Source: Solimonas sp040754295
GTDB lineage: Bacteria > Pseudomonadota > Gammaproteobacteria > Nevskiales > Nevskiaceae
Length of the DNA: 64,000 nt
Assembly (NCBI GenBank): GCA_040754295.1
Contig: JBFMCQ010000010.1
Coordinates: 19,870-83,869 of the forward strand
Direction of reading: 5' to 3'
Below are positions 45,610-55,351 of the stretch, piece by piece (position 1 is the first letter of the stretch; each line of letters starts with the position of its first letter). A model generated the notes under the pieces. It saw nothing but the letters and a program-made list of their open reading frames with translations, searched no databases and was not told the origin of the DNA. The position numbers and the translations under genes were made by a program.

Positions 45610-47054
45610 TGGCCATCTCCGAGCTGCGTGCAGCGCTGAACGCGGAGCAGCGCCACGGCGACGCGATCTTCGAGCGCGTGGTCATCGACAGCCGCGCCGT
45701 GCAGGCGGGCGATCTGTTCGTCGCGCTGCGCGGCGAGCGCCACGACGGCCACGCCTTCGTCGCGCAGGCGCGCGCCGCCGGCGCCGTCGCCGCGCTGGTC
45801 GCCGACTGGGTCGACCTCGAGCTGCCGCAGCTGCGCGTAGCCGACACGCTCGCCGGCCTGCAGCAGCTGGCGAGACTGTGGCGCGCGCGCTTCAGCCTCC
45901 CGGTCGTCGGCGTCACCGGCAGCAACGGCAAGACCACCACCAAGCAGATGCTCGCCGCGATCTTCGCGGCGCGCGGTCCGGTGCTGGCGACGCGCGGCAA
46001 CCTCAACAATCACATCGGCGTGCCGCTGACGCTGCTGTCGCTGCGCGCCGCGCATCGCACCGCGGTCGTCGAGATGGGCGCGAATCACCTCGGCGAGATC
46101 GCGACGCTGGCTGCGCTCGCGCGTCCGGACGTCGGCGTCGTCACGCAGGCCGGCGACGCGCATCTGGAAGGCTTCGGCTCGCGCGATGGGGTTGCGCACG
46201 GCAAGGGCGAGCTGTTCGCGAGTCTCGACGGCGGCGTGGCCGTGATCAACGCCGACGACGCCTACGCCAGCCTCTGGCGCGGCTTGGCCGCGCGCGCCGC
46301 GGTGATCACCTTCGGCATCGCCGCCGCTGCCGATGTCTGCGCGCAGCAGATCCAGCCCGAGCCGCTGGCCGACGCCGTCGGCAGTCGCTTCGTGCTGCGA
46401 ACGCCCGGCGGGTCGGCGTCGGTGCGCCTGCCGATGCCGGGGCGGCACAACGTCATGAACGCGCTCGCCGCCGCCGGCTGTGCGGTGGCGCTGGGCCTGG
46501 AGCCGGAGACGATCGCCGCGGGGCTCGCGCGCGTCGAAGGCGCGCAGGGCCGGCTCAGCTGGCAGCGCACGGCGCAGGGCGCGCGCCTGCTCGACGACAG
46601 CTACAACGCGAATCCGACATCGCTGCACGCGGCACTGGAGCTGCTCGCGGGGCTGCCGGGCACGCGCTGGGCGGTGCTCGGCAGCATGGCGGAGCTCGGC
46701 GCCGATGCGCTGCGGCTGCATTTCGAGGCGGGGCGCAAGGCGCGGGCGCTCGGCATCGAGCGACTGCTCGCGCTCGGCACGCTCGCCGCCGAAGCCGCGC
46801 GCGGCTTCGGCGCCGGCGCCGAGACGTTCGACGATGCGCAGGCATTGGGGGACTGGCTGCGGCCGCGGCTCGACGCCGACGCAGTCGTGCTGGTGAAGGG
46901 CTCGCGCTCGGCGCGCATGGAGCGCGTCGTCGAGGCGCTGATGGGGCCAGCCCTCTCCCCACCGTCCGCATCCGCGGACGGTTCCCCCCGCCCCCCGGGG
47001 GGGAGGGGTTCGGGAGTCGCTGCGCGACAAGAAGGTTCTGGGGGATCGCACTGA
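45609..47054 (+). CDS. murF: UDP-MurNAc-tripeptide:D-Ala-D-Ala ligase with repeat-derived C-terminal tail
   Basis: A 481-residue cytoplasmic Mur ligase adding D-Ala-D-Ala to complete the UDP-MurNAc-pentapeptide. ATP loop GVTGSNGKTTTKQ, then EMGANHLGEIA and DDSYNANPTSLHAAL. ATG 45609 has AGGAG upstream; ATG 45606 overlaps the murE stop. The normal end of MurF is near VKGSRSARMERVVEAL; beyond it about 35 Pro/Ser/Gly residues are encoded by a GC-rich palindromic repeat (46951-47020). Overlaps mraY by 1 bp. Confidence 0.95.
   Translation: MAISELRAALNAEQRHGDAIFERVVIDSRAVQAGDLFVALRGERHDGHAFVAQARAAGAVAALVADWVDLELPQLRVADTLAGLQQLARLWRARFSLPVVGVTGSNGKTTTKQMLAAIFAARGPVLATRGNLNNHIGVPLTLLSLRAAHRTAVVEMGANHLGEIATLAALARPDVGVVTQAGDAHLEGFGSRDGVAHGKGELFASLDGGVAVINADDAYASLWRGLAARAAVITFGIAAAADVCAQQIQPEPLADAVGSRFVLRTPGGSASVRLPMPGRHNVMNALAAAGCAVALGLEPETIAAGLARVEGAQGRLSWQRTAQGARLLDDSYNANPTSLHAALELLAGLPGTRWAVLGSMAELGADALRLHFEAGRKARALGIERLLALGTLAAEAARGFGAGAETFDDAQALGDWLRPRLDADAVVLVKGSRSARMERVVEALMGPALSPPSASADGSPRPPGGRGSGVAARQEGSGGSH
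46951..47020. repeat. GC-rich palindromic repeat forming the MurF tail
   Basis: An inner hairpin CGTCCG...CGGACG (46963-46980) is nested in imperfect outer arms, CCCTCTCCCC (46951) and GGGGGGAGGGG (about 47007-47017), with a CCCCCCGGGGGGG core. It is read in frame as a Pro/Ser/Gly tail. It differs from the heptad classes and resembles a REP-type element captured by the gene end. Confidence 0.65.
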
Positions 47055-48139
47055 TGCTGTATCACCTCGCGGAGTACCTGAAGCAGTACGTCAGCGGGTT
47101 CAACGTCTTTTCGTATCTGACGTTCCGCAGCGTGCTCGGCGTGCTCACCGCGCTGGCGTTCTCGTTCGCGTTCGGTCCGTGGATGATCGATCGCCTGTAT
47201 CACTTCAAGTTCGGCCAGCCGGTGCGCGACGACGGACCCGCCGCGCATCTGAAGAAGACCGGCACGCCGACGATGGGCGGCGTGCTGATCCTCTGTGCGA
47301 TCGGCGTGGCCACGCTGCTGTGGGCGGATCTGAGCAATCGCTTCGTCTGGTTCGCGCTGCTCGTCACGCTTGCGTTCGGCCTCGTCGGCTTCGCCGACGA
47401 CTACATCAAGATCCGCTACAAGAATCCGAAGGGCCTGCCGGCGCGCAAGAAATACTTCTGGCTGTCGCTGGCCGGCTTCGGCATCGCGACGCTGATCTTC
47501 ACTACCGCGCAGACGCCGGTCGAGACCGCGCTGCTGTTTCCGTTCGTCAAGGACGTGACGGTTTCGCTCGGCATCTTCTTCATCCCGTGGGCCTATCTGG
47601 TCATCGTCGGTTCGAGCAACGCGGTGAATCTGACCGACGGGCTCGACGGGCTGGCGATCATGCCGACGGTGCTCGTCGCCTCGGCGCTCGCCGTGTTTGC
47701 GTACGCGTCCGGCAACGTCAAGTTCGCGCAATACCTCGGCATTCCGTATATCGCCGGCGTCGGTGAGCTGGCGATCTTCTGCACGGCGATCGCCGGCGCG
47801 GGCCTAGGCTTTCTCTGGTTCAACGCCTATCCGGCGCAGGTCTTCATGGGCGACGTTGGCGCGCTCGCGCTCGGCGCCGCGCTGGGTGTCGTCGCCGTGC
47901 TCGTGCGCCAGGAGATCGTGCTCGCGATCATGGGCGGCGTCTTCGTCGCCGAGACCTTCTCGGTCGCGCTGCAGGTTCTTTACTACAAGTACAGCGGCGG
48001 CAAGCGCATCTTCCGCATGGCGCCGCTGCACCACCACTACGAGCTCAAGGGCTGGCCCGAGCCGAAGATCATCGTGCGCTTCTGGATCGTCACGCTGATT
48101 CTGGTGCTGATCGGGCTTGCTTCGTTGAAGGTGCGGTGA
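47054..48139 (+). CDS. mraY: Phospho-MurNAc-pentapeptide translocase
   Basis: A 361-residue inner-membrane enzyme transferring phospho-MurNAc-pentapeptide to undecaprenyl phosphate (lipid I). Ten membrane segments are predicted. Catalytic loops: FADDYIKIRYKNPKGL with the Asp pair, NAVNLTDGLDGLAI, and HHHYELKGWPEPKI. The length matches E. coli (360). The start ATG at 47054 shares its first base with the murF stop; the stop overlaps the murD start. Confidence 0.97.
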   Translation: MLYHLAEYLKQYVSGFNVFSYLTFRSVLGVLTALAFSFAFGPWMIDRLYHFKFGQPVRDDGPAAHLKKTGTPTMGGVLILCAIGVATLLWADLSNRFVWFALLVTLAFGLVGFADDYIKIRYKNPKGLPARKKYFWLSLAGFGIATLIFTTAQTPVETALLFPFVKDVTVSLGIFFIPWAYLVIVGSSNAVNLTDGLDGLAIMPTVLVASALAVFAYASGNVKFAQYLGIPYIAGVGELAIFCTAIAGAGLGFLWFNAYPAQVFMGDVGALALGAALGVVAVLVRQEIVLAIMGGVFVAETFSVALQVLYYKYSGGKRIFRMAPLHHHYELKGWPEPKIIVRFWIVTLILVLIGLASLKVR

Positions 48140-49539
48140 TGCAGACCGGGAATCGGCAATCGGGAATCGGGAATCGTTACGACGGGCAGCGCGTACTCGT
48201 CGTCGGGCTCGGTGTGTCCGGTGCCTCGGCGCTGCGCCATCTCGTGCGCGAGGGGGCAGCGGTCGTCGCGACCGATTCCCGTGCGGCGCCTGCGGGCGTC
48301 GCAGCGCTGCGCACCGAGTTCCCGCAGGTGAAATTCCGGCTCGGTGCCTTCTCCGCACCGCAGCCGCTGTCGCAGTTTGCAACGGCGGTGATTTCGCCGG
48401 GCATCGCCCTCGACGAGCCCTTCGTGCGTGAACTCGCCGCGGCCGGCGTCGACGTCGTCGGCGACATCGAGCTCTTCGCCCGCGCGCTTCAACGATTCCC
48501 GATTCCCGATTCCCGATTCCCGTCGGTCATCGGCATCACCGGCTCCAACGGCAAGTCCACGGTCACGACGCTGGTCGGCGAAATGGCCAAGGCGGCCGGC
48601 CTGCGCGTCGCGGTCGGCGGCAATCTGGGCACGCCGGCGCTGGACCTCTTGGCCGACGAGGTCGAGCTCTACGTGCTGGAGCTGTCGAGCTTCCAGCTCG
48701 AAACCACACGCAACCTGCGCTGCAAGGCGGCGACGATTCTAAATCTGTCTGAGGATCACCTAGACCGCCACGGCACGATGGCGCACTACGGCGCGATCAA
48801 GGCGCGCATCTTCGACGGATGTGAGGTCGCAATCGCGAACCGCGATGATCCTCTCGTGAGGCGTGAGGCGGGAGGCGTGAGGCGTGAAACACGCGTCATC
48901 ACGTTCGGCTGCGGCGAGCCTGGAGACGGCGATTATGGCCTGCGCGAGATCGAGGGCGAGTTGTGGCTTTGCCACGGCGCCGCACGCCTCACGCCTCACG
49001 CCTCACTCAGGATCTTCGGCCTGCACAACGCCGCCAACGCGCTCGCCGCGCTGGCGCTCGCCGACGCCGCCGGGATCCCGCGCGACGCGCAGCTCAGTGC
49101 GCTGCGCAGCTTCGCCGGCCTGCCGCATCGCTGCGAGCTCGTCGCCGAGATCGACGGCGTGCGCTACTTCAACGATTCCAAGGGCACCAACGTCGGCTCC
49201 ACGCTCGCCGCGATCGAAGGCCTGCCGGCGCCGATCGTCTGGCTCGGCGGCGGCCAGGGCAAGGGCCAGTCTTTCGTCGAGCTGCGCGCGCCGCTGGCCC
49301 GCAAGGGCCGCGCGGCGATCCTGTTCGGCGAGGACGCGGCGCGGATCGAGGCCGAACTCGCCGGCGCGCTGCCGCTGTATCGCGAGGCGGACATGCTCGC
49401 CGCGCTGCAGCGCGCGCGCGGCATCGCGCGGCCGGGTGACCAGGTGCTGCTGTCGCCGGCCTGCGCGAGCTTCGACCAGTTCCGCAACTACATCGAGCGC
49501 GGCGACCGCTTCCGCGACGCGGTCAGGAGCCTGCAATGA
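48139..49539 (+). CDS. murD: UDP-MurNAc-L-alanine:D-glutamate ligase carrying four heptad arrays
   Basis: A 466-residue cytoplasmic Mur ligase adding D-glutamate. VLVVGLGVSGASALRHL, ATP loop GITGSNGKSTVTTLV, LELSSFQLETT and YFNDSKGTNVGSTLAAI mark the family. Four heptad arrays are translated in frame: N-terminal GNRQSGIGNR (48147), RFPIPDSRFP (48493), VRREAGGVRRE (48855) and ARLTPHAS (48980). They lie before the first strand, before the ATP loop, and on both sides of a segment in the central domain. All core motifs survive, and the gene looks functional. Overlaps mraY by 1 bp and ftsW by 4 bp. Confidence 0.95.
   Translation: MQTGNRQSGIGNRYDGQRVLVVGLGVSGASALRHLVREGAAVVATDSRAAPAGVAALRTEFPQVKFRLGAFSAPQPLSQFATAVISPGIALDEPFVRELAAAGVDVVGDIELFARALQRFPIPDSRFPSVIGITGSNGKSTVTTLVGEMAKAAGLRVAVGGNLGTPALDLLADEVELYVLELSSFQLETTRNLRCKAATILNLSEDHLDRHGTMAHYGAIKARIFDGCEVAIANRDDPLVRREAGGVRRETRVITFGCGEPGDGDYGLREIEGELWLCHGAARLTPHASLRIFGLHNAANALAALALADAAGIPRDAQLSALRSFAGLPHRCELVAEIDGVRYFNDSKGTNVGSTLAAIEGLPAPIVWLGGGQGKGQSFVELRAPLARKGRAAILFGEDAARIEAELAGALPLYREADMLAALQRARGIARPGDQVLLSPACASFDQFRNYIERGDRFRDAVRSLQ
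48147..48176 (+). repeat. Heptad array CGGGAAT, left arm in murD
   Basis: 30 bp: CGGGAAT, CGGCAAT, CGGGAAT, CGGGAAT, CG. It is the inverted complement of 48493-48522 with 29 of 30 positions matching. It begins 8 bp after the murD ATG and forms its N-terminal residues. Confidence 0.92.
48493..48522 (+). repeat. Heptad array CGATTCC, right arm in murD
   Basis: 30 bp, four perfect CGATTCC units plus CG, inverted relative to 48147-48176 across 316 bp of coding sequence. Read as RFPIPDSRFP just before the P-loop domain. Confidence 0.92.
48855..48889 (+). repeat. Heptad array CGTGAGG, left arm in murD
   Basis: Five heptads: CGTGAGG, CGTGAGG, CGGGAGG, CGTGAGG, CGTGAAA. A perfect array would put TGA in frame at the third unit; the T-to-G change there makes GCG GGA. 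Read as VRREAGGVRRET. Confidence 0.92.
48980..49007 (+). repeat. Heptad array CCTCACG, right arm in murD
   Basis: CCGCACG, CCTCACG, CCTCACG, CCTCACT: inverted relative to 48855-48889 across 90 bp. Read as ARLTPHAS in murD. Confidence 0.9.
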
Positions 49540-50723
49540 GCGCGGTGCTCGCCGGGCGCTTCGCACGGGCGCTGCCGCTGCCGCAGGCGCGCTACGGGCT
49601 CGACGGCTGGCTGTGCGGCGCCGCGGCCGTGCTGCTCGCCTGGGGTCTGGTCATGGTCGCCTCGGCCTCGGTCGCGCAGGCGGAAAAGGCGACCGGCGAG
49701 GCCTACTACTTCTTCTACCGGCAACTGCTGTTCGCCGGCGTCGGCGTCGCGCTGGGTGTGGCCACGTACTGCGTGTCGATGCGCACCTGGGAGCGCGCCG
49801 GTCTGCCGCTGTATCTGTTCGCGCTGCTGCTGCTGGCGCTGGTGCTGGTGCCCGGCGTCGGCGTCACCGTCAACTCGGCGCGGCGCTGGGTCGAGCTGGG
49901 CCTGTTCCGGCTGCAGCCGTCGGAGCCCGCACGCCTGGCGCTCGTCATCTTCATCGCCAGCTACATCGCGCGCCGGCAAGCGCAGCTGCAGCACGGGCTG
50001 CGCGGCCTGCTGCTGCCGCTGCTGGCGCTGCTGCCGCCGTGCGCGCTGCTGCTGGTCGAGCCCGATTTCGGCGCCACCGCGATCCTGATGGGCGTCGTGT
50101 TCCTGATGCTGTTCCTCGGCGGCGCGCGCGTCGGCTACTACGTCGGCATGCTGGTTCTCGCCGCCGGCTCGCTCGGCATGATCGCCGTCGCCGCGCCATA
50201 CCGGCTCAAGCGCCTGCTCAACTTCACCGATCCCTGGGCCGACGTCGAGAACGGCGGCTGGCAGCTGGCGCAGTCGCTGATCGCGGTCGGCCGTGGCGAG
50301 TGGGCCGGCGTGGGCCTCGGCAACAGCGTGCAGAAGCTGCTGTACCTCCCGGAGATGCACACCGACTTCATCTTCGCGATCCTCGCCGAGGAACTCGGTC
50401 TGGCCGGCATCGTCGCGCTGCTCGCGCTGTTCGGCGTCGTGATCTGGCGCGGTTTCTCGATCGGCCGCGTCGCCGAGGTCGACGGGCGCCGCTTCGCCGC
50501 GTACCTCGCCTACGGTCTCACGACATGGATCGGGCTGCAGGCGCTGATCAACATGGCGGTCAACCTCGGCCTGCTGCCGACCAAGGGGCTGACGCTGCCG
50601 CTCATGAGCTACGGCGGCTCTTCGCTGCTGACCGTCTGCGCGCTGCTCGGCTTGCTGCTGCGCGTCGACTACGAGAACCGTGCCGCGGCGTTCGGCGTGA
50701 CGCCGGCGGAGGGTGAGCGATGA
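49536..50723 (+). CDS. ftsW: Septal peptidoglycan glycosyltransferase FtsW
   Basis: A 395-residue SEDS-family polymerase with ten predicted membrane segments, polymerising lipid II at the septum together with FtsI. Landmarks: NSARRWVELGLFRLQPSEPAR, VEPDFGATAIL, GRGEWAGVGLGNSVQK, LPEMHTDFIFAILAEELG and the C-terminal LPTKGLTLPLMSYGGSS. ATG overlaps the murD stop by 4 bp. Unlike most junctions in this cluster, its 3' end is separated from murG by 127 bp, filled by a heptad hairpin. Confidence 0.96.
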   Translation: MSAVLAGRFARALPLPQARYGLDGWLCGAAAVLLAWGLVMVASASVAQAEKATGEAYYFFYRQLLFAGVGVALGVATYCVSMRTWERAGLPLYLFALLLLALVLVPGVGVTVNSARRWVELGLFRLQPSEPARLALVIFIASYIARRQAQLQHGLRGLLLPLLALLPPCALLLVEPDFGATAILMGVVFLMLFLGGARVGYYVGMLVLAAGSLGMIAVAAPYRLKRLLNFTDPWADVENGGWQLAQSLIAVGRGEWAGVGLGNSVQKLLYLPEMHTDFIFAILAEELGLAGIVALLALFGVVIWRGFSIGRVAEVDGRRFAAYLAYGLTTWIGLQALINMAVNLGLLPTKGLTLPLMSYGGSSLLTVCALLGLLLRVDYENRAAAFGVTPAEGER

Positions 50724-50736
50724 ACGGCCTTCGACA

Positions 50737-50829
50737 GCGGTTGCGGGTTGCCGGTTGCCGGCTGCAGGAACAGCGAGATGCTGCTTTTGCTCTTGCTTCT
50801 GCAACCTGCAACCTGCAACCGGCAGCCGC
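50737..50829. repeat. Heptad hairpin element, GGTTGCN class, copy 4
   Basis: Left arm 50737-50768 (GGTTGCG, GGTTGCC, GGTTGCC, GGCTGCA), right arm 50799-50829 (reverse-strand GGCTGCC, GGTTGCA, GGTTGCA, GGTTGCA). The 30-nt loop contains GATGCTGCTTTTGC. It fills the ftsW-murG gap in an otherwise overlapping operon. Confidence 0.9.
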
Positions 50830-50850
50830 TTTTCAACCAGGAGCCTCCCG

Positions 50851-51914
50851 ATGAAGCTCCTGATCATGGCCGGAGGCACCGGCGGCCACGTCTACCCTGC
50901 GCTCGCCGTCGCCCACCACCTCCGCGAGCGCGGCCACGAAATCGTCTGGATGGGTGCGCCGGACAGCTTCGAGGCGCGCGTCGTGCCCAGGCAGGACATC
51001 GCGATGCGCTACGTGCGCATCTCCGGGCTGCGCGGCAAGGGTTGGGTCAAGCTGTTCCAGGCGCCGCTGCTGCTGCTGCGCGCGCTGCTGCAGTCGGCTG
51101 CGATCCTGCACCGCGAGCGCCCGGACGCCGTGCTCGGCATGGGCGGCTTCGTCGCCGGGCCCGGCGGCGTCGCCGCGTGGCTGCTGCGCCGCCCGCTGAT
51201 CGTGCACGAGCAGAACGCCGCGGCCGGATTCACCAATCGCTGGCTCGCACGTCTCGCACGCTGCGTGCTCGAGGCGTTTCCGGGCACGTTCAAGGGCGCG
51301 CAGACGGTCGGCAATCCGGTGCGCGCCGGTTTCACCGAGCTGCCGCCGCCGGCACAGCGCCTGCGCCACGACGGCGCGCCGCGCGTGCTCGTGTTCGGCG
51401 GCAGCCAGGGCGCGCGTGCATTGAACGAGCAGGTGCCCCGGGCGCTCGCGCTGCTGTCGCCGGCACAGCGGCCGGAGCTGTGGCATCAGGCCGGGCGCAC
51501 GCTGGAGGTCGCGCAGCGCGCCTATGCGGAGGCGGAGGTCGAAGCGCGGGTCGAGGCATTCATCGACGACATGCCGGCAGCGCTCGGCTGGGCCGACCTC
51601 GTGATCTGCCGCGCCGGCGCCTCGACGATCGCCGAGATCAGCGCCGCCGGCGTCGCTGCGGTGCTGATTCCGTACCCGCATGCCGTCGACGATCACCAGA
51701 CGCGCAACGCCGAGTACCTCGTGCAGGCCGGCGCGGCCGTCCTGCTGCCCGAATCCGAAGCCACGCCGCCGCGGCTCGCCGTGCTGCTGCGCGAGCTGCT
51801 CGGCGACCGCCTGCGCCTGCAGCGCATGGCCGAAGCGGCGCGCGCGGCGGCGTGGCCACAGGCAGCCGCGCGCATCGCCGACGTCTGCCTGCAGTTCTCC
51901 GAAGGAGAGCACGC

Positions 51915-51918
<4 letters not shown>
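50851..51918 (+). CDS. murG: Lipid II synthase MurG
   Basis: A 355-residue peripheral GT-B glycosyltransferase adding GlcNAc to lipid I on the cytoplasmic face. GGTGGHVYPALAVAHHL at the N-terminus, GMGGFVAGPGGVAAW, HEQNAAAGFTNRW, FGGSQGARALNE and CRAGASTIAEISAAG are standard. ATG 50851 (MKLLIMAGG) has AGGAG about 11 nt upstream. In-frame codons further up are repeat-derived. Overlaps murC by 4 bp. Confidence 0.97.
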
Positions 51919-53341
<1,423 letters not shown>

Positions 53342-53345
<4 letters not shown>

Positions 53346-54280
53346 ACGCTGCCCGTGAGGCGGAAGGCGTGAGGCGTGAGGCGCAACTGCGCGGCCGGCT
53401 GCTGCGCGACGAGCCGATGGCGCGGCACACGAGCTGGCGCGTCGGCGGACCGGCGGATCGCTACTACGAGCCGGCCGACCGCGACGACCTCATCGCTTTT
53501 GTGCAAACGCTTGCGGAAGGTGAGCCCGTTCTATGGCTGGGACTCGGCAGCAATCTGCTGGTCCGCGACGGCGGCTGGCGCGGCACGGTCATTGCCTTGC
53601 ATGGCGCGCTCGATGCGCTGCGTCTTGAGACGCCTCACACCTCACGCCTCACGCCTCACATTTACGCCGAAGCCGGCGTGCACTGCGCGCGCCTGGCCAA
53701 ATTCGCCGAGCGCGAGCAGCTCGCCGGGCTCGGCTTCATGGCCGGGATTCCCGGCACGGTCGGCGGCGCGCTGGCGATGAATGCCGGCGCCTGGGGCGGC
53801 GAGACCTGGCCGCGCGTCGCGGCCGCGGAGCTGATCTTCCGCGGCGGGCGCACCGGCTGGATCGGCCGCGATGCGGTGCACTACCGCTACCGCCACATCG
53901 AGCTGCCGGCCGATGCGCTCGGCTTTCTGGCCGCGCGCTTCGAGGTCGAGCCGGACGTCGACGGTGCGCACGCGCAGTACACGCGCGCCTCGCTGGCCCA
54001 GCGCAAGGCGACGCAGCCGGTCGGCAAGCCGAGCGCCGGCAGCACCTTCCGCAATCCGCCCGGCGATCACGCCGCGCGCCTGATCGAGGCCTGCGGCCTC
54101 AAGGGTCATCGCATCGGCGGCGCCGAGGTGTCGACGCAGCATGCGAACTTCATCATCACCGACGCCGACGCGCGTGCCGCCGACGTCGAGGCGCTGATCG
54201 CGCACATCGCACTGACGGTGCGCGAGCGCACCGGTGTCGAGCTGGTCACCGAGGTGCGCATCGTGGGAGAACCGCTGTGA
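53342..54280 (+). CDS. murB: UDP-N-acetylenolpyruvoylglucosamine reductase with two heptad arrays
   Basis: A 312-residue FAD enzyme reducing the MurA product with NADPH to UDP-MurNAc. It is the shorter MurB type: FAD motif LGLGSNLLVRDGGWRG, MAGIPGTVGGALAMNAGAWG, KPSAGSTFRNPPGDHAARLIE with the catalytic Ser, and C-terminal STQHANFIIT. Start GTG 53342 overlaps murC. Heptad arrays encode REAEGVRREA near the N-terminus and PHTSRLTPH between the dinucleotide strand and YAEAGVHCARLA; both lie at domain edges or loops. Confidence 0.95.
53354..53383 (+). repeat. Heptad array CGTGAGG, left arm in murB
   Basis: CGTGAGG, CGGAAGG, CGTGAGG, CGTGAGG, CG. The second unit is altered exactly where a perfect unit would give GCG TGA; it reads GCG GAA. 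Encodes REAEGVRREA. Confidence 0.92.
53631..53660 (+). repeat. Heptad array CCTCACG, right arm in murB
   Basis: CG, then CCTCACA, CCTCACG, CCTCACG, CCTCACA. Inverted relative to 53354-53383 across about 247 bp. Encodes PHTSRLTPH. Confidence 0.9.
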
Positions 54281-54292
54281 AAGGCAGTGACA

Positions 54293-54375
54293 GCGGTTGC
54301 GGGTTGCCGGTTGCCGGTTGCAGAAGCAGCAGATGCCGTTGCTTTTCCCTGCAACCTGCAACCTGCAACCTGCAA
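54293..54375. repeat. Heptad hairpin element, GGTTGCN class, copy 5
   Basis: Left arm 54293-54323 (GGTTGCG, GGTTGCC, GGTTGCC, GGTTGCA), right arm 54349-54375 (reverse-strand GGTTGCA units). The loop, about 25 nt with GCAGCAGATGC, resembles that of copy 4. It fills the murB-ddlB gap. Confidence 0.9.
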
Positions 54376-54394
54376 ACACTCTTGGAGCCGTCTC

Positions 54395-55351
54395 ATGCGT
54401 AGGCGCGTCTCCAACCCGCAAGCCTTCGGCCGCGTCGGCGTGCTCATGGGCGGCTGGTCTTCGGAACGACAAGTGTCGCTCTGGTCCGGCCAAGGCGTTG
54501 CCGATGCGCTGCGCAGCCGCGGCGTCGACGTCGTCGCGATCGACGTGACGCGCGCCAACGTGCTGCAGCTCGCGGCGCAGGGCATCGACCGTGCGTTCAA
54601 CGTGCTGCACGGCACCGGCGGTGAGGACGGCACGGTGCAGGCCGTACTGGAGCTGCAGGGCATCGCGTACACCGGCAGCGGCGTGCTCGCGTCCGCGCTG
54701 GCGATGGACAAGCTGCTGACCAAGCGGCTGTGGAAGGCCGACGGCCTGCCGACGCCGGACTGGCGCGTGCTGCGCGACGACGACGACGCGCTCGCCGCCG
54801 GCAAGGCGCTCGGCTATCCGTACTTCGTCAAGCCGGCCGCCGAGGGCTCGAGCGTCGGCATCGTCAAGGTCAAGCATGCGATGTCCGCCGTCTCCGCGTT
54901 CCGCAAGGCGGTGGGCGAATACGAAGGGGCGCGGCGCGTGGTCATCGCCGAGCGCTTCATCGGCGGCGGCGAGTACACCTGCGCGATCCTCGACGGTGCA
55001 GCGCTGCCGCTGGTGCGCATCGAGCCGCAGGGCGAATTCTACGACTACGACGCCAAGTACCTGTCGGACGCAACCCGCTATCACTGCCCCTGCGGGCTCG
55101 ACGCCGCGTCGGAGGCGCGCATCCAGGCGCTCTGCATCCAGGCCTTCGAGCTGCTCGGCGCGCGCGGCTGGGGGCGCGTCGACGTGCTGCTCGACGAGGC
55201 CGGCGCGCCCTGGTTGCTCGAAGCCAATCTGGTGCCGGGCATGACTTCGCACAGTCTCGTGCCGATGGCGGCGCGCGCGGCCGGCATGAACTACGCGGCG
55301 CTGTGCTGGGCGATTCTCGAAACCACGCTGGCGCCGGAGCCGGCACCGTGA
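54395..55351 (+). CDS. ddlB: D-alanine:D-alanine ligase
   Basis: A 318-residue ATP-grasp enzyme making the D-Ala-D-Ala dipeptide used by MurF. GVLMGGWSSERQVSLWSG, AFNVLHGTGGEDGTVQAVL, YFVKPAAEGSSVGIVKV and LEANLVPGMTSHSLVPMAA match DdlB. The common H(P/L)xxGExG is here HGTGGEDG. ATG 54395 follows GGAG 8 nt upstream. Overlaps ftsQ by 4 bp. Confidence 0.96.
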   Translation: MRRRVSNPQAFGRVGVLMGGWSSERQVSLWSGQGVADALRSRGVDVVAIDVTRANVLQLAAQGIDRAFNVLHGTGGEDGTVQAVLELQGIAYTGSGVLASALAMDKLLTKRLWKADGLPTPDWRVLRDDDDALAAGKALGYPYFVKPAAEGSSVGIVKVKHAMSAVSAFRKAVGEYEGARRVVIAERFIGGGEYTCAILDGAALPLVRIEPQGEFYDYDAKYLSDATRYHCPCGLDAASEARIQALCIQAFELLGARGWGRVDVLLDEAGAPWLLEANLVPGMTSHSLVPMAARAAGMNYAALCWAILETTLAPEPAP

